Positions 43,589 to 52,047 of a stretch of 55,096 bases of DNA are shown here, in pieces. This stretch comes from Candidatus Dormiibacter spiritus (GTDB lineage: Bacteria; Chloroflexota; Dormibacteria; Dormibacterales; Dormibacteraceae): contig QHBT01000012.1 in assembly GCA_003244185.1 (NCBI GenBank), positions 1 through 55,096 of the forward strand, given 5' to 3'. The notes beneath the pieces were generated by a model. The model made no database searches, was not told where the DNA came from, and saw only the letters and a list, made by a program, of their open reading frames with translations. The first letter of the stretch is position 1. Each line of letters opens with the position of its first letter. The translations under genes and the position numbers were made by a program.

Positions 43589-44947
43589 TTGAGGCGATTC
43601 GCGCTCCTGGTGGGCGTGGTGGCAGTCGTGTTCGCCGCCGGCGGCGTAACCGCCCACGCCGCGGAGACTGGCTTTCAGGTCAAGGTCGCCGCCACCCAGC
43701 ACCAGCTGGACCAGGAGCAGCAGGGCGGCGTGCCGGCGGAGGCTCTCAGCCCTCTTCGTGACAAGCTGCACGGGATCGAGCAGGCCCGCTTCGGGCCTGT
43801 CCCCGCCGGCTGGCTCCCCTACGGCAGCCCCAGTGCCCAGATAGACGCGGTGGCCCGGGACGCACGCGCAATTTGGGACCGCACGATCGCGCAGGACCGG
43901 CCGCTAGCCGCGGCGTCGCTGCAGGCCCTGGCCCAGGCGGACCCCAACCTCCAGGCCGCCACCAAGGCTTCCTACCAGCAGCGCATCGACGGAGCGGCCA
44001 GCCCGGCGGCTCTGGTCCAGCTCGCCTCCGAGCTGCGCGACAAGGCCAACTTCGCCACGGCCGCCCGCAAGAGCGTGAGCGACCTGCAGCCCAAGCGCGA
44101 CGCCCTCGCCGCCGCCATTGAGAAGGCGAAGGGCCGCGGCCTGCAGGTTGACGCTGCCCAAAAAGCGGTGGCCGATTACGACGCCCTGGCCGCGCTGCCG
44201 GCCGACCAGATCGGCCAGCGTCCAGCCGCGGTCGGCCAGGAGCTCGACGCCGAAACTGCCAGCCTGGGAGGCCGACAGACTTTGGCCGACCTGCACACCA
44301 AGCGTGATGCGCTGGCAGCGCTGATCGTCAAAGCCAAGGCCAAGAACATCGCTGTCGACGACGCCCAGAAGGCAGTCGCCGCCTACGACGCGTTGAAGGA
44401 CCTGCCGCCCGATCAGGCCGGGCAGCAGGCAGCGGCGGTAGGGGCGAGCATCGACGCTCAGAGCGCCTCGCTACAGAAGAAGATCAAGGCCGCCGACACC
44501 CCGCCGCCGCCGGCCGCCACGGGCGGCTGCCTGGCCGACCTGAGCGCCGGCCACGTGATCATCATCCACCTGGCGACGCAGCATCTTGACGCCTACGACA
44601 ACGGCTGCCTGTTCATGTCGATTCCCATCACCAGCGGTCGACCGGCGCTGCCAACCGACCAGGGCACTTTCCATGTTTTCTACAAGACCACCAACTACAA
44701 GATGATCTCCCCCTGGCCCAAGGGCAGCCCCTACTGGTACCCGACGACGATGGTGCCCCACGTCATGGAGTTCGTCTCCGACGGGACCTTCCTGCACGAC
44801 GCACCCTGGGAGCCTGACTCGGCGTACGGCCCCGGCTCACAGAACGCTGGCTACTCCAGCCACGGCTGCGTGCACGTCCCCAGCTACGCCATCAACAAGC
44901 TGTACGACTGGGTTCAGATCGGCGACACGGTGATCAGCCAGCCTTAG
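43589..44947 (+). CDS. L,D-transpeptidase (YkuD domain) with tandem helical repeats
   Basis: Cross-links or anchors peptidoglycan outside the membrane. A TTG at 43589 follows ggggga at good spacing and gives a clean signal peptide (LRRFALLVGVVAVVFAAGGVTAHA). A longer frame from 43469 is less likely. A helical region of ~270 residues includes two ~69-residue repeats (KRDALAAAIEKAKGR..., KRDALAALIVKAKAK..., each with AQKAV-A-YDAL). The last ~130 residues are YkuD: VIIIHLATQHLDAY and catalytic SSHGCVHVPSYAI with His and Cys. The repeats may act as a spacer reaching through the wall (inference). Confidence 0.88.
   Translation: MRRFALLVGVVAVVFAAGGVTAHAAETGFQVKVAATQHQLDQEQQGGVPAEALSPLRDKLHGIEQARFGPVPAGWLPYGSPSAQIDAVARDARAIWDRTIAQDRPLAAASLQALAQADPNLQAATKASYQQRIDGAASPAALVQLASELRDKANFATAARKSVSDLQPKRDALAAAIEKAKGRGLQVDAAQKAVADYDALAALPADQIGQRPAAVGQELDAETASLGGRQTLADLHTKRDALAALIVKAKAKNIAVDDAQKAVAAYDALKDLPPDQAGQQAAAVGASIDAQSASLQKKIKAADTPPPPAATGGCLADLSAGHVIIIHLATQHLDAYDNGCLFMSIPITSGRPALPTDQGTFHVFYKTTNYKMISPWPKGSPYWYPTTMVPHVMEFVSDGTFLHDAPWEPDSAYGPGSQNAGYSSHGCVHVPSYAINKLYDWVQIGDTVISQP
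44084..44497 (+). repeat. Two tandem 207-bp repeats coding for helical segments
   Basis: Units begin at 44084 (ctgcagcccaagcgcgac) and 44291 (ctgcacaccaagcgtgat). Protein units share KRDALAA-x-I, DAQKAVA-x-YDAL, LP-x-DQ and AAVG motifs. The DNA has diverged more than the protein. Confidence 0.7.
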
Positions 44948-44988
44948 TCGGACAGGCTGGCCGGGCCAGCCTGTAGCCTGGTTGGCCG

Positions 44989-46467
44989 ATGAGAGCGCTG
45001 GCCCTAGACGTCCCCGCCCAGCAGCTCGGAGTGGACGCGGTGGCAATGCCCCTTGCGGGCGGCCAGCCGCTCGGCGGCGCCGCGCTGGAGCTGGACCGGC
45101 TCCTCGGGGGGCTGATCTCGGAGGTTCTCGGCGCGGGCGAGCATCGAGGGCGCCCGAACGAGGTGCTGCCCTTGCCCACCGGCGGACGGATCAGCGCCCG
45201 CCGGCTGCTGCTCTACGGCGTCGGCTCGGGGTCCGACTTGGACGGCCAGCGACTGCGGTACGCCCACCATGAGATGGTGCGGGCGGCCCGCAATTATGGT
45301 TACCGCCGGCTCGGCGTGGTCTGCGCGCCACCGCTCAGCGCCGGCCAACTGGGTGCGGTGGTTGAAGGCTGCGTCATGGGCGCCTGGGAGCGCCGCAGCC
45401 GGCAGACAGGCAGCCGCGCAACCAGCCTGGACGAGCTCCAGGTGACCGGCTTCGGAGCCGGTCGAGAAGACGATGTGGCCGCAGCCTTGCAGATGGGCGA
45501 GGCGACCAACCGAGTCCGCGAATGGCAGAACCTGCCGCCCAACGAGCTGACGCCGGAAGCGCTGGCCGGCATTGGGCGCGAGGTCGCCGGCAGGCATGGA
45601 CTGGACCTGGAGGTGCTTGGCCCCGACGAGCTCCGCGCCGGTGGTTACCGGCTCCTGCTCGGTGTGGCCGCCGGTTCGGCCCAGCCGCCCCGTTTACTGC
45701 GGTTGGAACATCGCGGAGCGGGCGGCAGCGGTCCGCGCCTGGCGCTGGTTGGCAAGGGAATCACTTTCGACTCGGGCGGCCTTTCGCTCAAGACGGCGAC
45801 GGGCATGGAGGACATGAAGGCCGATATGGCGGGAGCCGCAGTGGTGCTCTCCGCGTTGGACGTCATTGCCGCGCGCCGCCTGCCGCTGGACGTTATGGCG
45901 GTGGTCGCGGCGACCGAGAACATGACAGGCCCGGCGGCCCAGCGGCCCGGTGACGTGGTGGTCGGCGCCGGCGGCAAGTCGGTCGAGATCACCAACACCG
46001 ACGCCGAGGGCCGCCTGGTCCTGGCTGACGCCCTGACGCTCGCCCTCCGCCGCGGCGCCACCCATTTGGTTGACCTGGCCACACTGACAGGTGCTGCAGG
46101 CGTCGCGCTCGGGCACGCTGGCACTGTCGCCATGAGCAACGACGACCAGCTCTGGAGCCTGACCGAGCGGGCCGCCGAGCTGGCCGGCGACCGCGCCTGG
46201 CGGCTGCCGCTCTACCCGGAGTACAGGGGGCTGCTGCGAAGCCGGATAGCCGACCTGCGAAACTCCGGCTATGGCGAGGCCGGCGCCATCTGCGCAGGCA
46301 TGTTCCTGGAGCAGTTCGTGGAGAATCGGCCCTGGGTCCATCTCGACATAGCCGCCAGCAGCTGGAACGACAACGACGAGCTGACGAGCATCCCTCGAGG
46401 CCCGCTGGGCAGCGGCGCCCGGCTGGTCGTGAAGCTGGCGGAACTCCTGGCCGCCGGCGACAGTTAG
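44989..46467 (+). CDS. pepA: Leucyl aminopeptidase (M17)
   Basis: A cytosolic hexameric metallo-aminopeptidase of 492 residues that removes N-terminal residues from peptides. Metal and active-site motifs: VGKGITFDSGGLSLKTATGMEDMKADMAGA (residues ~257-287; Lys and Asp ligands), and NTDAEGRLVLADAL, the M17 hallmark. The N-terminal macro-like domain (~1-160) is present. ATG start. The end is nine bases before the dxs GTG, so both are probably co-transcribed. Confidence 0.95.
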   Translation: MRALALDVPAQQLGVDAVAMPLAGGQPLGGAALELDRLLGGLISEVLGAGEHRGRPNEVLPLPTGGRISARRLLLYGVGSGSDLDGQRLRYAHHEMVRAARNYGYRRLGVVCAPPLSAGQLGAVVEGCVMGAWERRSRQTGSRATSLDELQVTGFGAGREDDVAAALQMGEATNRVREWQNLPPNELTPEALAGIGREVAGRHGLDLEVLGPDELRAGGYRLLLGVAAGSAQPPRLLRLEHRGAGGSGPRLALVGKGITFDSGGLSLKTATGMEDMKADMAGAAVVLSALDVIAARRLPLDVMAVVAATENMTGPAAQRPGDVVVGAGGKSVEITNTDAEGRLVLADALTLALRRGATHLVDLATLTGAAGVALGHAGTVAMSNDDQLWSLTERAAELAGDRAWRLPLYPEYRGLLRSRIADLRNSGYGEAGAICAGMFLEQFVENRPWVHLDIAASSWNDNDELTSIPRGPLGSGARLVVKLAELLAAGDS

Positions 46468-46475
46468 GTTAGGCA

Positions 46476-48374
46476 GTGCTGGAGTCGCTCACCTCACCGG
46501 CCGACCTGCGCCGACTGAAGCCGCCCGAACTCGAGTCGCTGGCGGCGGAGATCAGGAGCTTTCTGATCGAGAAGGTCGCCCGCACAGGCGGCCACCTTTC
46601 GCCGAACCTCGGCGTGGTCGAGCTGACAATCGCCCTGCATCGAGTCTTCCACAGCCCGGCTGACGCGATCGTCTGGGACACCGGCCACCAGGCTTACGTG
46701 CACAAGCTCCTCACCGGGCGGGCGGCGGCGTTCGACACCCTGCGCCAGCCCGGCGGCCTCTCCGGATACCCCAGCCGGGCTGAGTCACCGCACGACGTCA
46801 TCGAGAACAGCCACGCCTCCACCTCGCTCTCCTACGCCCTGGGCTTGGCCCAGGCCCGCTTGCAGTCCGGAACGCCCGGCCACGTAGTGGCGGTCATCGG
46901 CGACGGGGCCCTGACCGGCGGCATGGCCTGGGAGGCGCTGAACCAGATAGCGCATCTGCAGCCGCCCAACCTGGTGCTGGTGCTGAACGACAACGGCCGT
47001 TCCTACGCGCCCACTGTGGGCGGTCTGGCCCGGCATCTGGCTCAGCTGCAGATCGACCCCCGCTATGAGCGCCTCAAGGGAGAGGTCAGCCACGCCCTGA
47101 AGCAGCTGCCAGCCGTGGGCTCGCGAGCCGATCAGGCGGCCTTCCGGCTGAAGGAGTCGATGAAGCAGCTGCTCCAACCCAACACTGTGTTCGACAGCCT
47201 GGGGCTCAAGTACGCCGGGCCTGTCGACGGCCACGACATTCGGGCGCTGGAAGACCTTCTTCGCCGGGCCAAGCGGCTGCGCGCGCCGACGGTTCTTCAC
47301 GCCGTGACCGAGAAGGGCAGGGGCTACGGACCCGCGGCCGAGGACGAGATCGACCGCCTCCACGCAGTCAGCGCCCAGAGCGACCCGCTCACCGGCCGCC
47401 CACGCAGCACCGAGCTCACCTACACCGACGTCTTCGGCGAGGCCCTCCTGGCGGCAGCGGCGCGCGATCCCAAAGTGGTGGCCATCACGGCCGCCATGGG
47501 CTCGTCCACCGGCCTGCTCCCGTTTGCGCTGGAGTTCCCCGAGCGCTTCTTCGACGTCGGCATCTGCGAGCAGCACGCGGTTACCTTTGCCGCCGGCCTG
47601 GCCCTGGCCGGCATGCGGCCTGTGGTGTGCATCTACTCGACTTTCCTGCAGCGGGCGTTCGATCAGATGATCACCGACGTGGCGATGCACAAGCTGCCTG
47701 TCGTCTTCATCCTGGACCGCGCAGGCGTCACCGGGCCTGACGGCTCCTCGCACCACGGCATCTTTGATCTCTCCTACCTGCGCCTCATCCCCAACCTCAA
47801 GGTGGCGGCGGCGTCCGACGCCACTGAGCTGTGCGCGCTGCTCGCCACCGCGCTGGCGGCGGATGGGCCGATCGCCATCCGCTATCCGCGCGGGACGGTG
47901 CCAGCGACTCCCGACCTGCCGGTCGAGCCGATTCCGGTCGGCCGCTGGGAGGAGCTGCGGCGGGGGAGTGACGCCTGCCTGCTGGCGACGGGCCGAATGG
48001 TGGAGGTCGCGACTGTGGCTGCTGACCAGCTGGCAGTCGAGGGCATCTCCTGCGGAGTGGTGAACTCACGCTGGCTGAAGCCGATGGATCCCCGACTCAT
48101 CAGTGAATGGGCCCAACGCTATCCACTGCTGGTCACCGTCGAGGACAACCTGGGCACGGGAGGCTTCGGCGCCGGTGTGCTGGAGGCGCTGGCCCCCCAC
48201 GGGCTGGCTGGCAAGGTGCGCGTGGCTGCGCTCCCAGATGGGTTCCTGGCCCATGGCAAGCAGGCGGCGATCCTCTCTCAGCACGGCCTCGACCCCGACG
48301 GCCTGGCCCAGCGGGTGAAGTCAGCCCTCCAGTCCTCTACCGCGGCCGAGGCTGCCCCGCCGGCCGCCACCTAA
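46476..48374 (+). CDS. dxs: 1-deoxy-D-xylulose-5-phosphate synthase
   Basis: The first enzyme of the MEP isoprenoid route, condensing pyruvate and glyceraldehyde-3-phosphate with TPP; 632 residues, normal length. Landmarks: GGHLSPNLGVVELTIALH near the start, DTGHQAYVHKLLTGR, the TPP motif GDGALTGGMAWEALNQI ... NDNGRSYAPTVGGLA, and the transketolase pyrimidine-domain DVGICEQHAVTFAAGLA with catalytic Glu. A C-terminal transketolase domain ends in EDNLGTGGFGAGV. GTG start with an aggttagg ribosome site. TPP dependence links it loosely to the nearby thiamine salvage unit. Confidence 0.97.
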   Translation: MLESLTSPADLRRLKPPELESLAAEIRSFLIEKVARTGGHLSPNLGVVELTIALHRVFHSPADAIVWDTGHQAYVHKLLTGRAAAFDTLRQPGGLSGYPSRAESPHDVIENSHASTSLSYALGLAQARLQSGTPGHVVAVIGDGALTGGMAWEALNQIAHLQPPNLVLVLNDNGRSYAPTVGGLARHLAQLQIDPRYERLKGEVSHALKQLPAVGSRADQAAFRLKESMKQLLQPNTVFDSLGLKYAGPVDGHDIRALEDLLRRAKRLRAPTVLHAVTEKGRGYGPAAEDEIDRLHAVSAQSDPLTGRPRSTELTYTDVFGEALLAAAARDPKVVAITAAMGSSTGLLPFALEFPERFFDVGICEQHAVTFAAGLALAGMRPVVCIYSTFLQRAFDQMITDVAMHKLPVVFILDRAGVTGPDGSSHHGIFDLSYLRLIPNLKVAAASDATELCALLATALAADGPIAIRYPRGTVPATPDLPVEPIPVGRWEELRRGSDACLLATGRMVEVATVAADQLAVEGISCGVVNSRWLKPMDPRLISEWAQRYPLLVTVEDNLGTGGFGAGVLEALAPHGLAGKVRVAALPDGFLAHGKQAAILSQHGLDPDGLAQRVKSALQSSTAAEAAPPAAT

Positions 48375-48453
48375 GCTGAACGGCTCACAGGATCTGTAGA
48401 CAACTGGGGTCCTCCCAGACGTAAGAGCGGCGGCCCATCCTTTGGGTGCTTGA

Positions 48454-48576
48454 CGGCTGGTTCGTCGAGTCGCCCGCGAGCTCGCCGAGGCGGGCTGGAA
48501 GCTGACCGCGGTTAGCACCGACAAAGGCCCCGGCCCACGCGTCGTCGGAGGTCGCACTATGCAGCCGCGGCCATGA
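48454..48576 (+). pseudogene. IS481-like transposase relic, middle fragment
   Basis: A short frame reading LVRRVARELAEAGWKLTAVSTDKGPG matches the region around the second catalytic Asp of IS481/rve integrases (typically TDNGSEF), with that Asp kept and the following Gly-Pro changed. It is bounded by stop codons and lies immediately after dxs. It probably comes from the same element as 49806-50001. Confidence 0.6.
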
Positions 48577-48588
48577 ATGAGCTCCGGC

Positions 48589-49071
48589 TCACGGCTCGCC
48601 GCCCAGGGCGCGGCCTCTCGCCGGGCGTTCCCAGGGCTCCGCGAGGATGCGTTGCAACGAGCGCCGAAGCTGGTTCAGCGCGCGAGCGCCGAGGAGCGCT
48701 TCGAGGTCGCCTTCGAGGCGGCCGATCGTGTCGAAGGCAGCCTGCATGCAGCCCCGACCGGTCTCACTGAGGACGATCAGCTTGGCTCGGCGGTCGGCGG
48801 GGTCCGGGTGCCGGCTGAGGTAGCCCCGCTGCTCCAGATCGTCGACGAGCTCGCCCATCGCCTGAGGCGTCATGTTGGCGCGGGCGGCGAGGTCGGTCAA
48901 TCGCGTACCAGCCATGTCTATGTGGGCGAAGACACCCGAGTGGGCCGGCCGCTGCGGGTAGCCGGCCGCCACCACTCCTTCGACGATCCGGTGGCCGAGG
49001 CGGCTGTAAGCCTGGCCCAGGAGTGCGGTTGTGTTGTGCTCCGGAGGCTGAAGCTCGCGCGGCTCGCACAT
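48589..49071 (-). CDS. MarR-family transcriptional regulator
   Basis: A 160-residue winged-helix regulator. It starts at the ATG at 49071; an apparent extension to 49458 runs antisense through the cupin gene and is not conserved. Motifs: LGHRIVEGVVAAGYPQRPAHSGVF, then TRLTDLAARANMTPQAMGELVDDLEQRGYLSR (recognition helix) and DPADRRAKLIVLSETGRG (the wing). An AGGAG ribosome site is 11 bases upstream. Divergent from a cupin gene with a palindrome between them, it probably represses itself and the cupin and responds to a small molecule, probably aromatic or toxic (inference). Confidence 0.88.
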   Translation of the reverse strand: MCEPRELQPPEHNTTALLGQAYSRLGHRIVEGVVAAGYPQRPAHSGVFAHIDMAGTRLTDLAARANMTPQAMGELVDDLEQRGYLSRHPDPADRRAKLIVLSETGRGCMQAAFDTIGRLEGDLEALLGARALNQLRRSLQRILAEPWERPARGRALGGEP

Positions 49072-49073
49072 GC

Positions 49074-49102
49074 TTGACAATGCTCCTATATTCCCATAAG
49101 GT
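49074..49102 (+). promoter_or_regulatory. Sigma-70-type promoter toward the cupin gene
   Basis: TTGACA at 49074-49079 is a perfect -35, followed by a 17-base spacer and TAAGGT at 49097-49102 as the -10. Transcription would start near 49110. The spacer is AT-rich compared with surrounding DNA. Confidence 0.7.
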
Positions 49103-49115
49103 AAGGATGCATGAA

Positions 49116-49132
49116 CTTCAGGATACCTGAAG
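49116..49132. promoter_or_regulatory. Palindromic operator candidate for the MarR regulator
   Basis: CTTCAGG-ATA-CCTGAAG is a perfect 7+3+7 inverted repeat lying just downstream of the -10 box, over or beyond the expected start point. Its size and place suit a MarR dimer acting as repressor. A related half-site word (taaggtaagg) lies at the -10. Confidence 0.65.
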
Positions 49133-49191
49133 GTAAGGGAAGGGGGAATGGTGTCCTCCCCACCCTCGTGCGACAACCAAGGAGTGAAGAG

Positions 49192-49647
49192 ATGACCCTC
49201 AGCGAGCCCTTCGTCGTCGAGCCTGGCCCACGAACGGGGCCCTTCAAAGTCCTGGCCGGTGGTGACAGAACCGGTGGTCAGGCCCTCTTCGGTGACGCGA
49301 AGATGGGCCCCAAGGTCCCCGGGCCGCCGCGTCATGTTCACAAGAACGAGGATGAGGCGATCTATGTCATCGAGGGCACATTGACGTTCGACGTTGACGG
49401 GCGGCGGTTCGAGGCGGGCCCAGGGGCTTTCGTCTGGATGCCGAGAGAGCGTCCTCACTCGTTCTCCAACCTGTCCACCACGCCCGCGTGGGCATTCGGG
49501 GTGTTCCTGCCACCGGATGTGGAGAGGTTCTTCGAGGAGCAGGAGCAGTACTTCGCCTCCCTGGCCGGCCCTCCTGACGAAGACGTCTTGGGGGCTATGG
49601 CGGCCAAATATGGGATCACCTTCCTCGGCCCGCCGCTGTCCGCTTGA
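49192..49647 (+). CDS. Small cupin-domain protein
   Basis: 151 residues in a single cupin barrel. The ATG at 49192 is chosen because aaggag lies seven bases upstream; an ATG at 49111 would start inside the operator. Cupin motif 1 is PRHVHKNEDEAIYVIEG (two His and Glu) and motif 2 is GPGAFVWMPRERPHSFSN (His), so metal binding is likely. Similar proteins are quercetinase/dioxygenase-like or ligand-storage proteins in MarR-controlled stress loci. Exact reaction unknown. Confidence 0.85.
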   Translation: MTLSEPFVVEPGPRTGPFKVLAGGDRTGGQALFGDAKMGPKVPGPPRHVHKNEDEAIYVIEGTLTFDVDGRRFEAGPGAFVWMPRERPHSFSNLSTTPAWAFGVFLPPDVERFFEEQEQYFASLAGPPDEDVLGAMAAKYGITFLGPPLSA

Positions 49648-49805
49648 GACCTCTCTCGAAAGCCGCGGTCCAGCGCCTGGCGATCAGGCGCCCCGAAGGG
49701 CCGGTCGAGCGGGCTCCGGTGTCGAGCACGGCGTGGATCAAGACCTTGGGCTCAGCCGGCGCAGCACCTCGCGAACCACGCCCTCCAGGTCGAGGCCGTC
49801 CGGCT

Positions 49806-50001
49806 CTGAGTTCAATCCTGGAAGAGTGCTGGCGACCGACCTTCGCCCGCTCCGTTGGTGGCGCGCTACACCGCCCTCAAACGAGACTTGGAGCAGTACC
49901 TGCGCTACTACAACTTCGAGCGCGCCCACACCGGCCGCCGCGACGCCGGCCGCACCCCCACCGAGCTGGTTTATGGTGCTCGGAAGATGCGCCCCCGATG
50001 A
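49806..50001 (+). pseudogene. IS481-like transposase relic, C-terminal fragment
   Basis: LSSILEECWRPTFARSV, then after a frameshift near 49857, RYTALKRDLEQYLRYYNFER followed by AHTGRRDAGRTPTELVYG. This is the C-terminal end of an IS481-family DDE transposase (catalytic Glu and following helix region). It ends with a stop at 49999-50001. Frameshifted and lacking its start, it is inactive. A possible IS end (tgttcaacctaagcggc) follows at about 50030-50046. Confidence 0.8.
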
Positions 50002-50135
50002 GCCGCTGCTGTCGCGGGATCTTGTGCGCTGTTCAACCTAAGCGGCGCACCTCCGAAGGTAGAGCGGGCCGACTGGGCCCGCTGCACCGGCTTTTGGCGT
50101 CGGGTGCCTGAAATCTGATTAGCTTGCGGGTGCCC

Positions 50136-51080
50136 ATGCGTGAGCCGCCCTCCGACTCTTCACCCTATGTGTGCTTCACGCGGGAGGAGTGGGCGCGGCT
50201 GCGCGCGGCAACCCCTCTGACCCTCACCGACCAAGACCTGGTCCAGCTCCGGGGAGTGAACGACTATGTCTCGCTGGACGAGGTGCGCGACGTCTACCTG
50301 CCTCTATCCAGGCTGCTCAACCTCTACGTGGGCGCCGCGCAGAGCCTCCACGTAGTGGCTGATCTCTTCCTCGGCCAGCCCGCCACACCGGTGCCCTATG
50401 TGATAGGCATCGGCGGCAGCGTCGCCGTCGGCAAGAGCACCTTCGCCCGCATCCTGCGGGCGCTGCTGGCGCGCTGGCCGAACCACCCCAAGGTGGACTT
50501 GGTCACCACCGATGGCTTCCTCTTCCCCAACCGGGTGCTCGAAGCGCGCGGCCTGATGAACCGCAAGGGCTTTCCCGAGAGCTACGATCTGCGCCGCCTG
50601 CTCGGCTTTCTCTCGGATCTGAAGTCGGGAGCGGCGGAGGTGCGGGCGCCTGTCTACTCGCACCTCATCTACGACATCCTGCCCGGCGAGGAGACGGTTT
50701 TGAATCAGCCTGACATAGTGCTGCTGGAAGGCCTCAATGTGCTGCAGACGCCGGGGGCGGAGCGCAGTAGCGCCCCCTTCGTTTCGGACTTCTTCGACTT
50801 CTCCATCTACGTCGACGCCGAAGAGGAGGACATCCTCGCCTGGTTCACCGAGCGCTTCTTGAAGCTGCGCGAGACCGCGTTCAGGGATCCCAGCTCCTTC
50901 TTCCGCCAGTTCGCCGCCCTCTCGGAGGAAGAGGCTGTCAACTTTGCGCGGCAGGTCTGGGCGGACATCAACGGCCCTAACTTGCGCGAGAACATAGTGC
51001 CGACGCGCGACCGCGCCCGGCTCGTGCTGCGCCAACAGCCCGACCATTCAGTCAGCGAAGTCCGGCTCCGCCGGCTTTGA
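50136..51080 (+). CDS. coaA: Pantothenate kinase, type I
   Basis: Catalyses the first step of coenzyme A synthesis, ATP-dependent phosphorylation of pantothenate. 314 residues from the ATG at 50136; a TTG at 50124 would add four residues. Motifs: [13 protein letters not shown] near the N-terminus, the P-loop [40 protein letters not shown] and [10 protein letters not shown]. These are typical of the bacterial CoaA/PanK-I group regulated by CoA feedback. It is separated from the IS relic by ~130 bases, so it is probably monocistronic. Confidence 0.95.
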   Translation: MREPPSDSSPYVCFTREEWARLRAATPLTLTDQDLVQLRGVNDYVSLDEVRDVYLPLSRLLNLYVGAAQSLHVVADLFLGQPATPVPYVIGIGGSVAVGKSTFARILRALLARWPNHPKVDLVTTDGFLFPNRVLEARGLMNRKGFPESYDLRRLLGFLSDLKSGAAEVRAPVYSHLIYDILPGEETVLNQPDIVLLEGLNVLQTPGAERSSAPFVSDFFDFSIYVDAEEEDILAWFTERFLKLRETAFRDPSSFFRQFAALSEEEAVNFARQVWADINGPNLRENIVPTRDRARLVLRQQPDHSVSEVRLRRL

Positions 51081-51181
51081 CGTCTCGTCGCCCGAGTCGT
51101 CCGGCCGGAATCGACTGTGGACCTCGTTCGGAGCGTGAAGCCGGCTGGTGGCCCAGGCGACTGTGCTGTCCGGCCACTTCC

Positions 51182-52006
51182 TCAGCGATTGGCGACCAGC
51201 ACCTCCAGCGAATCGACGAGTCGAGGCCCAGGCCGGTTGAAGTACGCGGAGCCGTCGAGGACTACCACGCGGGCGGCACCCACTGAGTCGATCTGAGGGC
51301 GGAGCCTGGCGGCCTCCGTGGCCGCTCGATCGCGATTGAACCCGCAGGGCGCCAGGATCAGGACCTCGGGCCGGCTGGCGGCCACCTCGGTCCAAGAGCC
51401 AGCGATTGAGGGCACGCCGGGGCGAGCCAGAGGGTCTTCGATGCCGGCCAGCGCCAGCAGGTCAGGGGTCCAGTGGCCGGCCAGGTAGGGCGGATCGAGC
51501 CATTCCAGGAAGACCCCACGAACCCTTGGCAGTCGCCGCGCAGTCTCCGAGGCGGCCTCCAGGCGGGCGCGGAGGCGGCCCAGCAGCGGCTTTGGGTCGC
51601 TGCCACAGGCGACTGCCAAGCGCTCGATGTCGCCCAGGACGTCCTCCAGCGAATGCGGGTGCTGGCGGAGCAACCAGATGTCCTCCAGGTCTGGCGCGAC
51701 CTCAGCGGCCGACACCGCGCAGACGCGGCAGACATCCTGCGCCACCACCAGGTCGGGTTGCAACGCCCGAATGGCTTCGGTGTCGATCTCGTAGAGGGAG
51801 CGCCCCTCCGTTGCGGCCAGTGACACAGCCATCTCGATGCCGCCGCTGTCCTCCGCCTCCAGGTGGAGGCTGGGCCGAGTCACCACCGGCAGCGCCGCCG
51901 CCGCCGGTGGGTGGTCGCACTCGTGAGTCACCGCCACCAGCTGGTCGCCGAGGCCCAGGGCGAAAAGCGCCTCGGTTGCGCTCGGCAGCAGGGATACGAT
52001 CCTCAT
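51182..52006 (-). CDS. BtuF-like periplasmic-binding-fold protein without a signal peptide
   Basis: 274 residues of the Peripla_BP_2/cobalamin-binding type: RIVSLLPSATEALFALGLGD, LVAVTHECDHP, RALQPDLVVAQDVCRVCAVS and WLDPPYLAGHWTPDLLALAG. The N-terminus begins directly with the fold and has no secretion signal, so the protein is probably cytosolic. Such proteins are usually called cobalamin-binding from similarity to BtuF; this specificity is not demonstrated here, and no transporter genes are adjacent. It is divergent from the PP-loop ATPase with ~40 bases between starts. Confidence 0.78.
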   Translation of the reverse strand: MRIVSLLPSATEALFALGLGDQLVAVTHECDHPPAAAALPVVTRPSLHLEAEDSGGIEMAVSLAATEGRSLYEIDTEAIRALQPDLVVAQDVCRVCAVSAAEVAPDLEDIWLLRQHPHSLEDVLGDIERLAVACGSDPKPLLGRLRARLEAASETARRLPRVRGVFLEWLDPPYLAGHWTPDLLALAGIEDPLARPGVPSIAGSWTEVAASRPEVLILAPCGFNRDRAATEAARLRPQIDSVGAARVVVLDGSAYFNRPGPRLVDSLEVLVANR

Positions 52007-52047
52007 CGCATCAAGCAGACCACAAAGGCGCCGGTCATTCTTACCGT

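Noticed and set aside
41177-43771. An 864-residue antisense open frame opposite the LutB-LutA gene
   Set aside because: The protein has no recognisable domain and is rich in Arg/His/Gly/Gln. The plus strand encodes clear Fe-S motifs. Long antisense frames are expected from high GC at third codon positions.
49072-49458. A 129-residue N-terminal extension of the MarR regulator
   Set aside because: It would run antisense through the cupin gene, the promoter and the operator; the ATG at 49071 has an AGGAG site and gives a normal MarR length.
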